This document shows positions 17,094 to 25,624 of a stretch of DNA of 47,631 nucleotides, in pieces. Where the stretch lies: positions 1-47,631 of the forward strand of contig JAICLZ010000031.1 of NCBI GenBank assembly GCA_025929535.1, written 5' to 3'. Position 1 is the first letter of the stretch. The number at the start of each line of letters is the position of its first letter. The stretch is from Gemmatimonadaceae bacterium (lineage in GTDB: Bacteria; Gemmatimonadota; Gemmatimonadetes; Gemmatimonadales; Gemmatimonadaceae). The position numbers and the translations under genes were made by a program. The notes under the pieces are model-generated. The model saw nothing but the letters and a program-made list of their open reading frames with translations. It was not told the origin of the DNA and did not search any database.

Positions 17094-17894
17094 TCAGCGG
17101 TCGTCGATCGCCTTCCGCATCGAGCGGACGAGCGCTACCGCGTCCTCGACGCTGGAACCAGCGGCGCGCACCACGGCGCTCCCGACCACCACGCCATCCG
17201 CGAGCGCCGCCACCGCCGCCGCCTGCTCCGGCCCGGAGATGCCGAATCCCACGCACACCGGCAGCTTTGTCGCGCTGCGCAGGCGCTCGATGGTCGCCCC
17301 GAGGCCCGTCGCGATCTCGTTCTGCATCCCCGTCACGCCCAAGCGGCTGATGAGATACACGAATCCGCTGCCGTGCCGCGCGATCTCGGCCATTCGCGGT
17401 GTGGGCGTGGTCGGCGCGACGAGCCGGATGAACGCGAGCGGCGACTCGCCGATCTTCCGCTCGACCTCGGCGTCGCCTCCAACGGGAAGATCGGTGACGA
17501 GCAGACCGTGAATGCCGGATGCCGCGGCACGCGCGAGGGCACTAGGTCCGGCTGCGATGATCGGATTCAGATAGCTGAACAGCACCAGTGGAACATCCAC
17601 CGTGGCTTCCGCCGCGAGCTCGAGCACGCCATCGAACGTCATCCCTAGCTCGAGTGCGCGCTGCGAGCTCGCCTGGATGACGGGGCCATCCGCGAGTGGA
17701 TCGGAGAATGGCACACCGAGCTCGATCACATCCGCGCCCGCGTCCGCGATGCCGCGCAACAGCGCGAGCGACCGCGCGCGGTCGGGGTGCCCAGCGGTGA
17801 CGTAGATGACCAGCGCTTTGGCATCGCGCTCACGCAACGACGCAAAGCGGCGGGTGATCAGGTCAGACGAAATAGTCGCTGATCCGGATGCCAT
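17094..17894 (-). CDS. trpA: Tryptophan synthase alpha chain
   Basis: This 266-residue subunit cleaves indole-3-glycerol phosphate to indole and glyceraldehyde-3-phosphate. Catalytic E58 and D69 are visible in ELGVPFSDPLADGP. YVTAGHPD, LLVTDLPV, PCVGFGIS-like CVGFGISGPEQA and GVVVGSAVV complete the barrel. I chose the ATG at 17894, which overlaps the HD-GYP gene by 32 bp; no ATG or GTG lies closer to the expected N-terminus. The two catalytic residues sit 9 positions later than in E. coli TrpA, consistent with a slightly longer N-terminus. It is separated from trpB by the HEAT and HD-GYP genes. Confidence 0.94.
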   Translation of the reverse strand: MASGSATISSDLITRRFASLRERDAKALVIYVTAGHPDRARSLALLRGIADAGADVIELGVPFSDPLADGPVIQASSQRALELGMTFDGVLELAAEATVDVPLVLFSYLNPIIAAGPSALARAAASGIHGLLVTDLPVGGDAEVERKIGESPLAFIRLVAPTTPTPRMAEIARHGSGFVYLISRLGVTGMQNEIATGLGATIERLRSATKLPVCVGFGISGPEQAAAVAALADGVVVGSAVVRAAGSSVEDAVALVRSMRKAIDDR

Positions 17895-19344
17895 ACCGTT
17901 CGGGGTCGGCGACCTTGATGATCGTGCGTGCGTAGCCACCGGAGTCGTTCATCTGATTGAGGTCCACGATCGTGCCCGGGAACAGAAGGTTGCCGCGCTC
18001 GTCGCTGATCAGGCGCACGATCGGGCGGGAGAGCGCCTCGGGAACGGCGTTCACCGCGTTCACGATTGCCATTTCGAAGGTGTCGAGCACCACCAATGTA
18101 CCCGCCGGGTAGTGTCCCACGAGACTCATGAAGGCTTTCACGAGCACCTGGTCCATGCCGCGATGCGGATTGATGCGCATCTCCTGCAGCACGTCCGCCG
18201 GCGACAGCGGGATGCTCTGATACGCGCGTCGCGAGGTCGCCGCATCGAAGGCATCCGCCACCGCGACCACCTTGCTGTAGATGCTCATCGTGCGCGGGCG
18301 CAGGTGCTTCGGATATCCCGAGAGATCGGTCTTCTTGTGGTGCTCGAAGGCCACGATCATCGCGCGATACGGGATGTCGTTCTGTCCGCGCATGGCGAAC
18401 AGCTGCAGCACCCCCATCCACGGATGTCCGCAGATCGTCCGCCACTCCTCCTCCGACAGGCCGCTCGGCTTGTTCAGAATGGTGAGCGGCACCCGCGCCT
18501 TCCCGATGTCGTGCATCAGCGCGGCCACGCCCAGATCGTAGAGCTGGAGCCGCGTGAGCCCGAGTTTTCGTCCGAGCGCGACGGAGAAGATGCACACGTT
18601 CACGCTGTGAGTGAACGTGTACTCGTCGTAGTCGCGCAGCGTCGTCAGCCCGATCAGCGAGGTCTCTTCGTTGAGAACCTGGTCCACGATTCCCTGCACC
18701 ACGCGCTTGATCTTCTTGATGTTCGGGCTGCGCCCCATGCGAACGGAGTTGATCACTTCCTTCGTGACCGAAACCGACTGCGCGTACGTGCGCTTGGCCG
18801 CCTCCTTCGCCTTCTGGCGCATCTCCTCGTCGAGATTCGTCGGAGGACCGAGCTCGAAGGCAGTCACCTTGGCGGCGGCGAGCTTTTCGCCGAGCGCGTA
18901 GAGGCGCGCCTCGGGCTCGCCCACGGCGGCGTTCTGGAGCAGCGTCAGAAACACCACCCAGTCCCGTTCGGCGGAGGCATCGCGCATGCGACAGAGGCCG
19001 ACGCCCGCATCCCTGAACGCCGTGATGATGCGATTGAAGCTCGCGTAGTTCTCGAGGTCGAGCCTCAGCCTCGTGGTGTTGATGAAGATGAATTCGCCGG
19101 ACACGCGAAGCTCGACTTCGCGCTCGTTGCGAAGCAGCTCGTTCGAGAGCCGCACGACCTCCTGCATCGTCTTCTGCACGACCGGATTGTCGGGCGGATA
19201 CATCTTCACCGTGCGCAGCGCGCCGTAGATCGCGAGCAGGAACTCGCGACCCATCTTGCGGACGAAGCCGTCGCTCCCGCGCTCGCCGACACCGGGCGGC
19301 GCGAGGTTCGGCGCGGTCGTGGAGAATGTGGCCGGCGTCGTCAT
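17863..19344 (-). CDS. HD-GYP domain protein with an N-terminal module shared with its neighbour
   Basis: This 493-residue protein has two parts. Residues 30-165 form an alpha/beta-looking module beginning LLAIYGALRTVKMYPPDNP that closely resembles the start of the upstream HEAT protein. Residues 235-400 are an HD-GYP domain with H246, HDIGK (H278-D279), H307, HH (335-336) and GYP (343-345). The usual HHE is HHK and DGSGYP is DLSGYP here. HD-GYP enzymes hydrolyse c-di-GMP, so activity is plausible but the substitutions leave doubt. No signal peptide or membrane helix is seen. Its ATG follows the HEAT stop with no gap (TAAATG), and its end overlaps trpA. I infer co-translation with the HEAT protein. 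Confidence 0.85.
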   Translation of the reverse strand: MTTPATFSTTAPNLAPPGVGERGSDGFVRKMGREFLLAIYGALRTVKMYPPDNPVVQKTMQEVVRLSNELLRNEREVELRVSGEFIFINTTRLRLDLENYASFNRIITAFRDAGVGLCRMRDASAERDWVVFLTLLQNAAVGEPEARLYALGEKLAAAKVTAFELGPPTNLDEEMRQKAKEAAKRTYAQSVSVTKEVINSVRMGRSPNIKKIKRVVQGIVDQVLNEETSLIGLTTLRDYDEYTFTHSVNVCIFSVALGRKLGLTRLQLYDLGVAALMHDIGKARVPLTILNKPSGLSEEEWRTICGHPWMGVLQLFAMRGQNDIPYRAMIVAFEHHKKTDLSGYPKHLRPRTMSIYSKVVAVADAFDAATSRRAYQSIPLSPADVLQEMRINPHRGMDQVLVKAFMSLVGHYPAGTLVVLDTFEMAIVNAVNAVPEALSRPIVRLISDERGNLLFPGTIVDLNQMNDSGGYARTIIKVADPERYGIRISDYFV

Positions 19345-21054
19345 TTAGGTGCGCTCGCGCATGGCGCGGTTGATCGCGCTCCGAACCATCGGGTCGCGCT
19401 CGTTCGTCGCGCGCCGCAGCGACTCGAGGGCGCTCGCACTCCCGATGATCCCGAGCGCACGCGCGGCGCACGCGCGAATTTCCGGCGTCGCGCGCCGGCC
19501 CCAGAAGTTGCGCTCGTTGAGCAGCTTGTCCAGCGGCCGGATGCCCGCGTCCCGCGCAAGCGCGCCGTACGCCTCGAAGTACGCCATCTTCTCGGTGAGA
19601 TCCGCGGCCTTCACGGACTTGCCCTGCACCACCTCTTCGACGCGCGCCAACGCCGCGCGGTGCCCGCGAACGCCGATCGCGCGCACGGCCGACACGCGCA
19701 CATCGCGATCGTCATCGTTCAGCGCCGTCTCGAGCAGCCGCAGCGCGCCCGGAGAGCCGATCTCCGAGAGCGATTGCGCGGCAGCCTGGCGCAGCTCCAC
19801 GTTCGGCTGCTGCATCACCTTCGCGAGCGGCGCCACCGCGCCCGCCGTCTTGAGCTCGCCCGCGCGCCGCATCGCCTCGACCGCCACCGACACGTCGGAC
19901 GAGCCGATCAGCTTCATCATCTCGGCGCTGTTCGCTGAGGCCATGCGCGTGGCCGTGCGCTCGAGCGCCGTGCGCAGCTCGGGCTTCTGCGCGTGCTTCA
20001 GCCATCCGAGCACGGTGCCGAGCACTGAGCCGCGGAGCTGCTCGAAGAGCGCGTCGAGCTCCGCCTGCTGCGGGATGACCTCCGATTGATCGAGCGCCTC
20101 GAGCAGCTGCGACAGCACCTTCGGATCGCTCAGGCTGACGGGCAGCGCGAGCAGCCGCTGCTTGTGCGCGGGTGCGAGCGCGACCGCGCGCCCGATCAGC
20201 AGCTCGGTCTCGCCCAGGAGATAGGCAACCGAGCCGTACGCACCCGCCGCGAGCAGGTTGAGCATGTAGCTCTCGAGAATGCCGCAGAGCTCCTCGCGCA
20301 CCTTTTCGTTCTCCTGCACCTCGAAAATGTCGAGCAGAATGGCGAGCACGTTGCGCGGCATGTCGATCGTGTGCTCGGTCGCGACTTCACCACGGAGGTA
20401 ATCGATCTCCTTTTCATCGAGGAAGTACAGCGTCGCGTCGAGATCCTCCATGCGCACGATCCCCGACTTGCGCTCGGGCTGTGCTTCTTCCTCGGCGCGC
20501 ATGTCCTCGACGATCGGAAGCGTGCGCTCCTGCGGCGGCGAGGGCGATGCATCGAACGACGCGTGCGAGTCGAGATTGATGTCGACGAAACGATACCTCA
20601 GCCGCGTGAACTCCTGCTCCCACATGAGCGTCAGGAGATCGTCCTCTTCCGGCGCCGCATTGCGCACGCGCTGCAGGATGCGCAGCAGCGACATGAGCTC
20701 ATCAGCCTCGATGCCCTGCGTCATCGTCAGCTCGCGCACGCCATCCTTGAAGAACACCCAGGGCACGCTCTCCGAGCGGTTGGCCTCGTGCATCACGGAG
20801 CGGCCGTACCAGCGAAAATCCGCCTCCGTGATGGAGAGAACGATTTCAGCCGTGTGCGGCCAGATCGGCGCGAACGCCGCGCGCAGATTCTCGATGGCGC
20901 GCTGGTAGATCGGATTATTCGGCAGATAGAGCTGGTGCGTCTTGATCGAGCGTGCGAGCTGGCGCAGCATCTCCTCCACGAGCTGCGGAGCGCACGGCGG
21001 GTCGGGGAGCTCGAGCTCCGTGGGCTCGTGCGGCGCGATCGCGGGCGACGTCAC
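19345..21054 (-). CDS. HEAT-repeat protein with a conserved N-terminal module, in the trp operon
   Basis: This 569-residue protein is predicted cytoplasmic. Residues 25-165 carry the same module as the downstream HD-GYP protein: [20 protein letters not shown], then [21 protein letters not shown] mixed linker (about 170-200) and a helical middle follow. Residues 370-569 contain HEAT/PBS-lyase-like repeats such as [22 protein letters not shown] and [27 protein letters not shown] repeats usually bind proteins. The GTG at 21054 overlaps the trpB stop as GTGA. Function is unknown; adjacency and shared module suggest it pairs with or regulates the HD-GYP protein. Confidence 0.8.
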   Translation of the reverse strand: MTSPAIAPHEPTELELPDPPCAPQLVEEMLRQLARSIKTHQLYLPNNPIYQRAIENLRAAFAPIWPHTAEIVLSITEADFRWYGRSVMHEANRSESVPWVFFKDGVRELTMTQGIEADELMSLLRILQRVRNAAPEEDDLLTLMWEQEFTRLRYRFVDINLDSHASFDASPSPPQERTLPIVEDMRAEEEAQPERKSGIVRMEDLDATLYFLDEKEIDYLRGEVATEHTIDMPRNVLAILLDIFEVQENEKVREELCGILESYMLNLLAAGAYGSVAYLLGETELLIGRAVALAPAHKQRLLALPVSLSDPKVLSQLLEALDQSEVIPQQAELDALFEQLRGSVLGTVLGWLKHAQKPELRTALERTATRMASANSAEMMKLIGSSDVSVAVEAMRRAGELKTAGAVAPLAKVMQQPNVELRQAAAQSLSEIGSPGALRLLETALNDDDRDVRVSAVRAIGVRGHRAALARVEEVVQGKSVKAADLTEKMAYFEAYGALARDAGIRPLDKLLNERNFWGRRATPEIRACAARALGIIGSASALESLRRATNERDPMVRSAINRAMRERT

Positions 21055-22244
21055 GAGGCTATGCGGTCTCCGAGCAGCTCGCTCACCTGCGTGACGTCCT
21101 TGTCACCGCGTCCGCTGATGCAGATGAGCACCGCGTCATCGCTCGACCACCGCGCGCGCTCCTTCACCACCCACGCGATCGCGTGCGCCGTCTCCAGCGC
21201 GGGGATGATTCCTTCGAGGCGGCTCAGCGTCACGAGCCCTTCGAGCGCCTCCTCGTCGGTGATGGACACGTACATTGCCCGTCCGCTGTCCTTCAGGTGG
21301 GAGTGCTCGGGCCCGACCCCAGGATAGTCGAGTCCCGCCGAGATCGAGTGCGCGGGATGGACCTGCCCGGCCGCGTCCTGCAAGAGGTAACTGCGTGCGC
21401 CGTGCAGCACGCCGGGCGTGCCGCGTGACAGCGACGCCGAGTGGCGCCCGGTGTCGAGCCCCTCGCCCGCCGCCTCGACACCCACCAGCTCGACTTCCGC
21501 ATCACTTACGAATGGATGAAAAATGCCCATCGCGTTCGACCCTCCGCCCACACACGCCACCACGGTCGCCGGGAGACGTCCGACCTGCGCGAGCATCTGC
21601 GCCCGGGCTTCACGTCCGATCACTGCCTGAAACTCACGTACCATTCGCGGATAGGGTGCAGGTCCAACCACTGAGCCGATGATGTAATGACTGTCGGTCA
21701 CGTTCGTGACCCAATCGCGAATTGCTTCCGTCGTCGCATCCTTGAGCGTTCGCGTGCCCGACGTCACGGGGATCACGCGAGCCCCCATCAATCGCATTCG
21801 GAAGACATTCAATGCCTGCCGGCGCATGTCTTCCTCGCCCATGTACACCACGCACTCGAGCCCGAATCGCGCGCATATCGTTGCCGTCGCAACCCCGTGC
21901 TGTCCCGCGCCCGTCTCCGCGATGATGCGACGCTTTCCCATGCGACGCGCCAGCAGCGCCTGCCCCACCGTGTTGTTGATCTTGTGCGCGCCGGTGTGAT
22001 TCAGGTCTTCGCGCTTGAGCAGCACCGTCGCCCTTACCAGCGCGGAAAGCCGCGGCGCGTCGCTCAATGGAGAAGGACGACCGACGTAAGTGGCAAGCAA
22101 ACTGTCGAGCTCGGAAACAAAACCCGGATCCTGCACCGCCTGGGCGAGCGCTGCCTCCAGGTCATCGAGCGCGGGAATGAGCGTCTCGGGGACGTAGCGT
22201 CCTCCGAATGCGCCGAAGCGGTCACCCGTGTGTGTCGCGGTCAT
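21051..22244 (-). CDS. trpB: Tryptophan synthase beta chain
   Basis: This 397-residue PLP enzyme condenses indole with serine. The start [13 protein letters not shown] is canonical. The PLP lysine is K88 in HTGAHKINN, followed by AETGAGQHG and the phosphate-binding VGGGSNA-like [10 protein letters not shown]. The ATG overlaps the trpF stop as ATGA and the stop overlaps the HEAT gene as GTGA. It is normally adjacent to trpA; here two signalling-type genes of about 3.2 kb intervene. Confidence 0.97.
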   Translation of the reverse strand: MTATHTGDRFGAFGGRYVPETLIPALDDLEAALAQAVQDPGFVSELDSLLATYVGRPSPLSDAPRLSALVRATVLLKREDLNHTGAHKINNTVGQALLARRMGKRRIIAETGAGQHGVATATICARFGLECVVYMGEEDMRRQALNVFRMRLMGARVIPVTSGTRTLKDATTEAIRDWVTNVTDSHYIIGSVVGPAPYPRMVREFQAVIGREARAQMLAQVGRLPATVVACVGGGSNAMGIFHPFVSDAEVELVGVEAAGEGLDTGRHSASLSRGTPGVLHGARSYLLQDAAGQVHPAHSISAGLDYPGVGPEHSHLKDSGRAMYVSITDEEALEGLVTLSRLEGIIPALETAHAIAWVVKERARWSSDDAVLICISGRGDKDVTQVSELLGDRIAS

Positions 22245-22891
22245 CGAAGCACTCCGGTTCGCCGCACCGCTTCGATGAAGTCGGCGATGCGTGCGTGATC
22301 CTTGATTCCGGGAGACGATTCGACGCCGGAGGAGACGTCGACGACGTCTGGTGAGAGCGTCTCGATCGCCTCCCCCACATTCGTTGCGGTGAGTCCGCCC
22401 GCTACCACGAGCCGCCCCTCACGTGTCGGGGGTGTAGTATGGCCCGCCTCCCGCCAGTCGAAGGCGACGCCCGTGCCGCCGAGGACACCCTTCACCTTGG
22501 AATCGAGCACGACCGCGTCCGCAGATTTCCACAGCGCGTGAAGCGCTCCCGCGTCGAGGGGCCCCTCGACCCGTACGACAGCCCAGACGCGTGCACCGGA
22601 CGCCTCCCGAATGGCGCGGACCTTCGCAGCATCGGGATCGGCATGGAGCTGCACGATGTCGAGCTTCGCCTCACTCACTGCCAGGGCGATCGTGGCCGCA
22701 TCCGCATTGCCGAATACGCCCACGCGATCGACGTTCACGCCGCCGCCATCCAGCACTCGTCGCGCTGCTTCCGCGTCGAGCGTGCGAGGGCCGCCGGCGA
22801 AGATCACCCCGAGGTAGCGAGCCCCGAGCTCCGCAGCTGCACGAGCATCGGTCGCGCGCGTGAGCCCGCACACCTTCACCTCAACGCGCAC
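22241..22891 (-). CDS. trpF: Phosphoribosylanthranilate isomerase
   Basis: This 216-residue enzyme isomerises phosphoribosylanthranilate to CdRP. Conserved blocks are [12 protein letters not shown] (catalytic Cys), [38 protein letters not shown] and [16 protein letters not shown]. The GTG start at 22891 overlaps the trpC end by 11 bp; a second GTG at 22879 would shorten it by four codons. It sits between trpC and trpB, a common order. Confidence 0.95.
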   Translation of the reverse strand: MRVEVKVCGLTRATDARAAAELGARYLGVIFAGGPRTLDAEAARRVLDGGGVNVDRVGVFGNADAATIALAVSEAKLDIVQLHADPDAAKVRAIREASGARVWAVVRVEGPLDAGALHALWKSADAVVLDSKVKGVLGGTGVAFDWREAGHTTPPTREGRLVVAGGLTATNVGEAIETLSPDVVDVSSGVESSPGIKDHARIADFIEAVRRTGVLR

Positions 22892-23717
22892 GCGGGCTCC
22901 TGCGCACCTGCGTGAGCGCGCGCACGGCGCCTTCCGGATCGCCCGAAGCGGAGAGCGCCGAGCCCACGAGCACCGCGTCCGCTCCCCACTCGGCGCGGGC
23001 GATCACATCCTCCAGGCCCCCGACTCCGCTCTCGGCAACCGCGAGCACCTCCGGCGGCACCATCGGCAACAAACGCCGGGGGACGGCGGGATCGACCTCG
23101 AGTGTCTCGAGATCGCGGCTGTTGATCCCGATCACGCGCGCGCCCAGCTCGAGCGCGCGCGACAGCTCGGCTTGGGTGCGCACCTCGACGAGCGGCTCGA
23201 GCGACAGCTCGTTGGCGGCGGCGATCATCTCCTGCAGCGCGGACGGCGAGAGTGCGCGCGCTATCAGGAGCGCTGCCGACGCGCCGCACGCGCGCGCCTC
23301 GAACAGCTGTATCGGATCACAGTGGAAGTCCTTGCGGAGCAACGGGATGACAACGCGATCTCGTGCGCTTTCGAGATCCGCGAGGGCGCCTCCGAAGTGC
23401 GCCGGCTCCGTGAGGATCGAGATCGCCGCCGCACCTCCCCGCTCGAAGGCGAGTGCCTGCGACCCGGCCGCGATCGACTCGCGAATCGCTCCTTTCGAAG
23501 GCGAGCGCCGCTTGATCTCGGCGATCACGGCCACCGTGTCGCGCGTGAGGGCATCGCGGAATGAGGGACGCGCGTGAGCGAGTCCAGCGGCGTGCTCGAC
23601 GGCGCGTCGCTGGGTACTGGTCATCGCGCCAACCCTGTTGGCGGACTCGACCATTATTCGGCCGAGCACGCCGGTTGGCGGAGCCCATTGCCGCGAAAAG
23701 ACTTGCGCTTCGGTCAC
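22881..23717 (-). CDS. trpC: Indole-3-glycerol phosphate synthase
   Basis: This 278-residue enzyme closes the indole ring. Typical blocks are VIAEIKRRSPSKG (catalytic Lys), ISILTEPAHFGG, VIPLLRKDF, VIGINSRDLETLEVD and VAESGVG. I chose the GTG at 23717, which begins VTEAQVFSRQWAPPTGVL; longer in-frame starts would run into the lexA upstream region. The gene begins a second trp segment, separated from trpD by lexA on the other strand, and needs its own promoter in the 86-bp gap before lexA. Confidence 0.94.
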   Translation of the reverse strand: MTEAQVFSRQWAPPTGVLGRIMVESANRVGAMTSTQRRAVEHAAGLAHARPSFRDALTRDTVAVIAEIKRRSPSKGAIRESIAAGSQALAFERGGAAAISILTEPAHFGGALADLESARDRVVIPLLRKDFHCDPIQLFEARACGASAALLIARALSPSALQEMIAAANELSLEPLVEVRTQAELSRALELGARVIGINSRDLETLEVDPAVPRRLLPMVPPEVLAVAESGVGGLEDVIARAEWGADAVLVGSALSASGDPEGAVRALTQVRRSPRAR

Positions 23718-23751
23718 TGTTCGGCTATTCTGCTTTTCGGCGTCCATTCGG
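23709..23751. promoter_or_regulatory. Paired TTCGG-N6-TTCGG direct repeats and a palindrome between trpC and lexA (candidate LexA operators)
   Basis: TTCGG occurs four times, at 23709, 23720, 23736 and 23747, forming two copies of TTCGG-N6-TTCGG with an 11-bp period. The second copy overlaps the perfect inverted repeat GCGTCCATTCGGGACGC (23740-23756). The 11-bp period equals that of the alphaproteobacterial LexA box GTTC-N7-GTTC, and the first copy reads CTTC-N7-GTTC. The position between divergent lexA and trpC suits an autoregulatory operator. This is inference from spacing alone. Confidence 0.4.
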
Positions 23752-23803
23752 GACGCGCGAGAGATGGTTTTACGGCTACGCTCACCTTCGTCCACCTGCG
23801 AGC

Positions 23804-24412
23804 ATGGCGCTCACCAAGCGGCAACGCGAGATCCTGGATTACCTCAGCGGATACTCCGAGGACAACGGGTACGCACCCAGCTTCGAAGAGATCGCGCGGA
23901 AGTTCAACTATAACTCGCTGGCCACCGTCCACGAGCATCTCAGTAATCTCGAGCGCAAAGGTTACATCAAGCGCTCGTACAACGAGAGCCGGGCGATCGA
24001 GATTCTGCCGTCGGACGTGTTCCCAAAGGCGGTCGAGCTCCCGCTTCTGGGAACGGTCGCAGCCGGCATGCCGATCGAGGCCGTCACCGCACACGAGACC
24101 ATGTGCGTGCCGGACAGCTTCATCTCGCGAGGCGGCAATCACTACGTCCTCCGGGTTCGCGGAAACTCGATGATCGACGAGCAGATCCGGGACGGCGACT
24201 ACGTCATCATCAACGAGCGCCGGAGCGCGGACAACGGGGAAACCGTCATTGCGCTCGTGGACAACAACGCCGCCACGGTAAAGAAAATCTATCGCGAGCG
24301 CGACGGTCGCATCCGCCTGCAGCCGGCGAACGACGCGATGCTGCCGATCTACGTGCACGAGAACGACGTCACGATTCAGGGAGTCGTCGTCGGGGTGCTG
24401 CGCAAGTACTAG
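23804..24412 (+). CDS. lexA: LexA repressor (SOS response)
   Basis: This 202-residue protein has a winged-helix DNA-binding domain (1-70: TKRQREILDYLSGYSEDNGYAP-type start, FEEIARKFNYNSLATVHEHL recognition region) and a C-terminal S24 peptidase domain. The autocleavage bond is A87-G88 in TVAAGMP. Catalytic S122 lies in GNSMIDEQIRDGDYV and K160 in ATVKKIYRE. RecA filaments would trigger self-cleavage and SOS induction. The ATG at 23804 gives the canonical MALTKRQREIL; the frame is open upstream, but without homology. The gene lies antisense between trpD and trpC. Confidence 0.96.
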   Translation: MALTKRQREILDYLSGYSEDNGYAPSFEEIARKFNYNSLATVHEHLSNLERKGYIKRSYNESRAIEILPSDVFPKAVELPLLGTVAAGMPIEAVTAHETMCVPDSFISRGGNHYVLRVRGNSMIDEQIRDGDYVIINERRSADNGETVIALVDNNAATVKKIYRERDGRIRLQPANDAMLPIYVHENDVTIQGVVVGVLRKY

Positions 24413-24586
24413 CGGGAACGGCGAGATCTCGAGTCGAACCCGCCGCGTCACGCGTGTCCGGAGGCTTTTTCCAGAATCGTGCTCTTGGAGTCTTGCGTCT
24501 CGAGCCAGCGCGAGCGGCAGTTGCGGTGCGGTTATGGTGGGGCAACTGGAGCAATTGAAGGGAAGCGCTCTACGTAATCCGACGTT
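24413..24586. other. Gap between convergent lexA and trpD, no gene seen
   Basis: This 174-bp gap should contain terminators for both lexA and trpD. A run of five T occurs at about 24465-24469, but the stem before it is poor. The arms CAGTTGC and GCAACTG (around 24520-24550) could pair across a 17-base loop. I would not call either a secure terminator. No RNA gene or open reading frame stands out. Confidence 0.3.
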
Positions 24587-25624
24587 TCATTTTCCGGCGC
24601 TCGCTTCGCGCAATGCCGCGAGCGCGCGTAGCGCTCTCCCCGAGTCGATCGCGATCGTGGCCGCGCGTATGCCGTCGCCGAAGCTCGTGGCGGCGCCACC
24701 CACGTAGATCGCAGCGGCAGCGTTGAGCACCACGGCGCTTCGGGCGCCTTTCCGATCGCTGCCATCGAGCACTGCCGTCACGCGCGCCGCATTTTCCGCC
24801 GGCTCGCCGCCCGCGAGCTCGTCCGGTGCCGCAGCCAGCGAGTAGCTCGCCGGATCGAGCGTCCACTCGCTCACCACGCCGCTCCGAACCTCGAGCACTC
24901 GCGTGCAGCCAATTGGCGAGATCTCATCCATTCCCGGCTCGCCATGGACCACGAGTGCGTGCATGCTCCCCAGCTCGGCGAGCGCGCCCGCCATGAGGTC
25001 CATGCGCGCCGGATTCGCGACGCCCACCACCTGCCGCCCCGCACTTGCCGGATTCGCGAGAGGGCCGAGCAGGTTCATGATGGTGGGCACGCCCAGCTCG
25101 CGCCGAACCGCGGCGACGTGCCGCATGGCCGGATGCATGGCGGGGGCGAACATGAACACGATCCCGGCGTGATCGAGCATGCGCCGCATCACCGCGGGCG
25201 AGGGCTGGATCTCGACGCCGAGCGACTCCAGCACATCAGCGCTGCCGCAGCGCGAGCTGTGCGAGCGGTTGCCGTGCTTCGCGATGCGCGCGCCCGCGCC
25301 CGCGGCGACGAGTGCCGCAGCAGTGGAGATATTGAACGTCGAGAACGAGCCGCCGCCGGTGCCGCACGTGTCGACGAGCGTCGCGGAATCATCGACGACG
25401 AACGGGAGCATCGCCCTGCGGAGCGCGCGCGCGCCGCCGGCGACCTCGGAGGCAGTCTCTCCCTTGAGCGCGAGTGCCGTGAGCAGCGCGCCGATCTGCG
25501 CGGGGGTGGCTTCCCCCATCATGATCACGTCGAACGCATCGCTCGTTTCGTCGGCAGAGAGTGACGCGCCACCCAGCAGCTGGCGGATCGCGTTGACGAG
25601 CGCGTTGGCGGCGCTACCTCGCAC
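24587..25624 (-). CDS. trpD: Anthranilate phosphoribosyltransferase
   Basis: This 345-residue enzyme transfers phosphoribose from PRPP to anthranilate. The PRPP loop DTCGTGGGSFSTFNIST is clear, followed by KHGNRSHSSRCGSADVLE, where the usual VSSKSG is HSSRCG. LGPLANPA and VHGEPGMDEIS are also present. The GTG at 25624 overlaps the GAF gene by 11 bp. The anthranilate synthase genes trpE and trpG are not in the window. Confidence 0.95.
   Translation of the reverse strand: MRGSAANALVNAIRQLLGGASLSADETSDAFDVIMMGEATPAQIGALLTALALKGETASEVAGGARALRRAMLPFVVDDSATLVDTCGTGGGSFSTFNISTAAALVAAGAGARIAKHGNRSHSSRCGSADVLESLGVEIQPSPAVMRRMLDHAGIVFMFAPAMHPAMRHVAAVRRELGVPTIMNLLGPLANPASAGRQVVGVANPARMDLMAGALAELGSMHALVVHGEPGMDEISPIGCTRVLEVRSGVVSEWTLDPASYSLAAAPDELAGGEPAENAARVTAVLDGSDRKGARSAVVLNAAAAIYVGGAATSFGDGIRAATIAIDSGRALRALAALREASAGK

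Noticed and set aside
17806..19938. 710-codon plus-strand open frame opposite the HD-GYP and HEAT genes
   Set aside because: The composition (H, R, D, L, V) is that of an antisense shadow, it crosses two well-supported genes, and it has no recognisable motif.
23635..23645. Inverted repeat GCCAAC/GTTGGC near the start of trpC
   Set aside because: It lies inside the trpC coding region, is short and has no matching regulatory context.
24430..24460. tRNA T-arm-like string (GGGTTCGACTC on the minus strand) after lexA
   Set aside because: The stem bases around the loop do not pair, and no acceptor or anticodon arm can be drawn.
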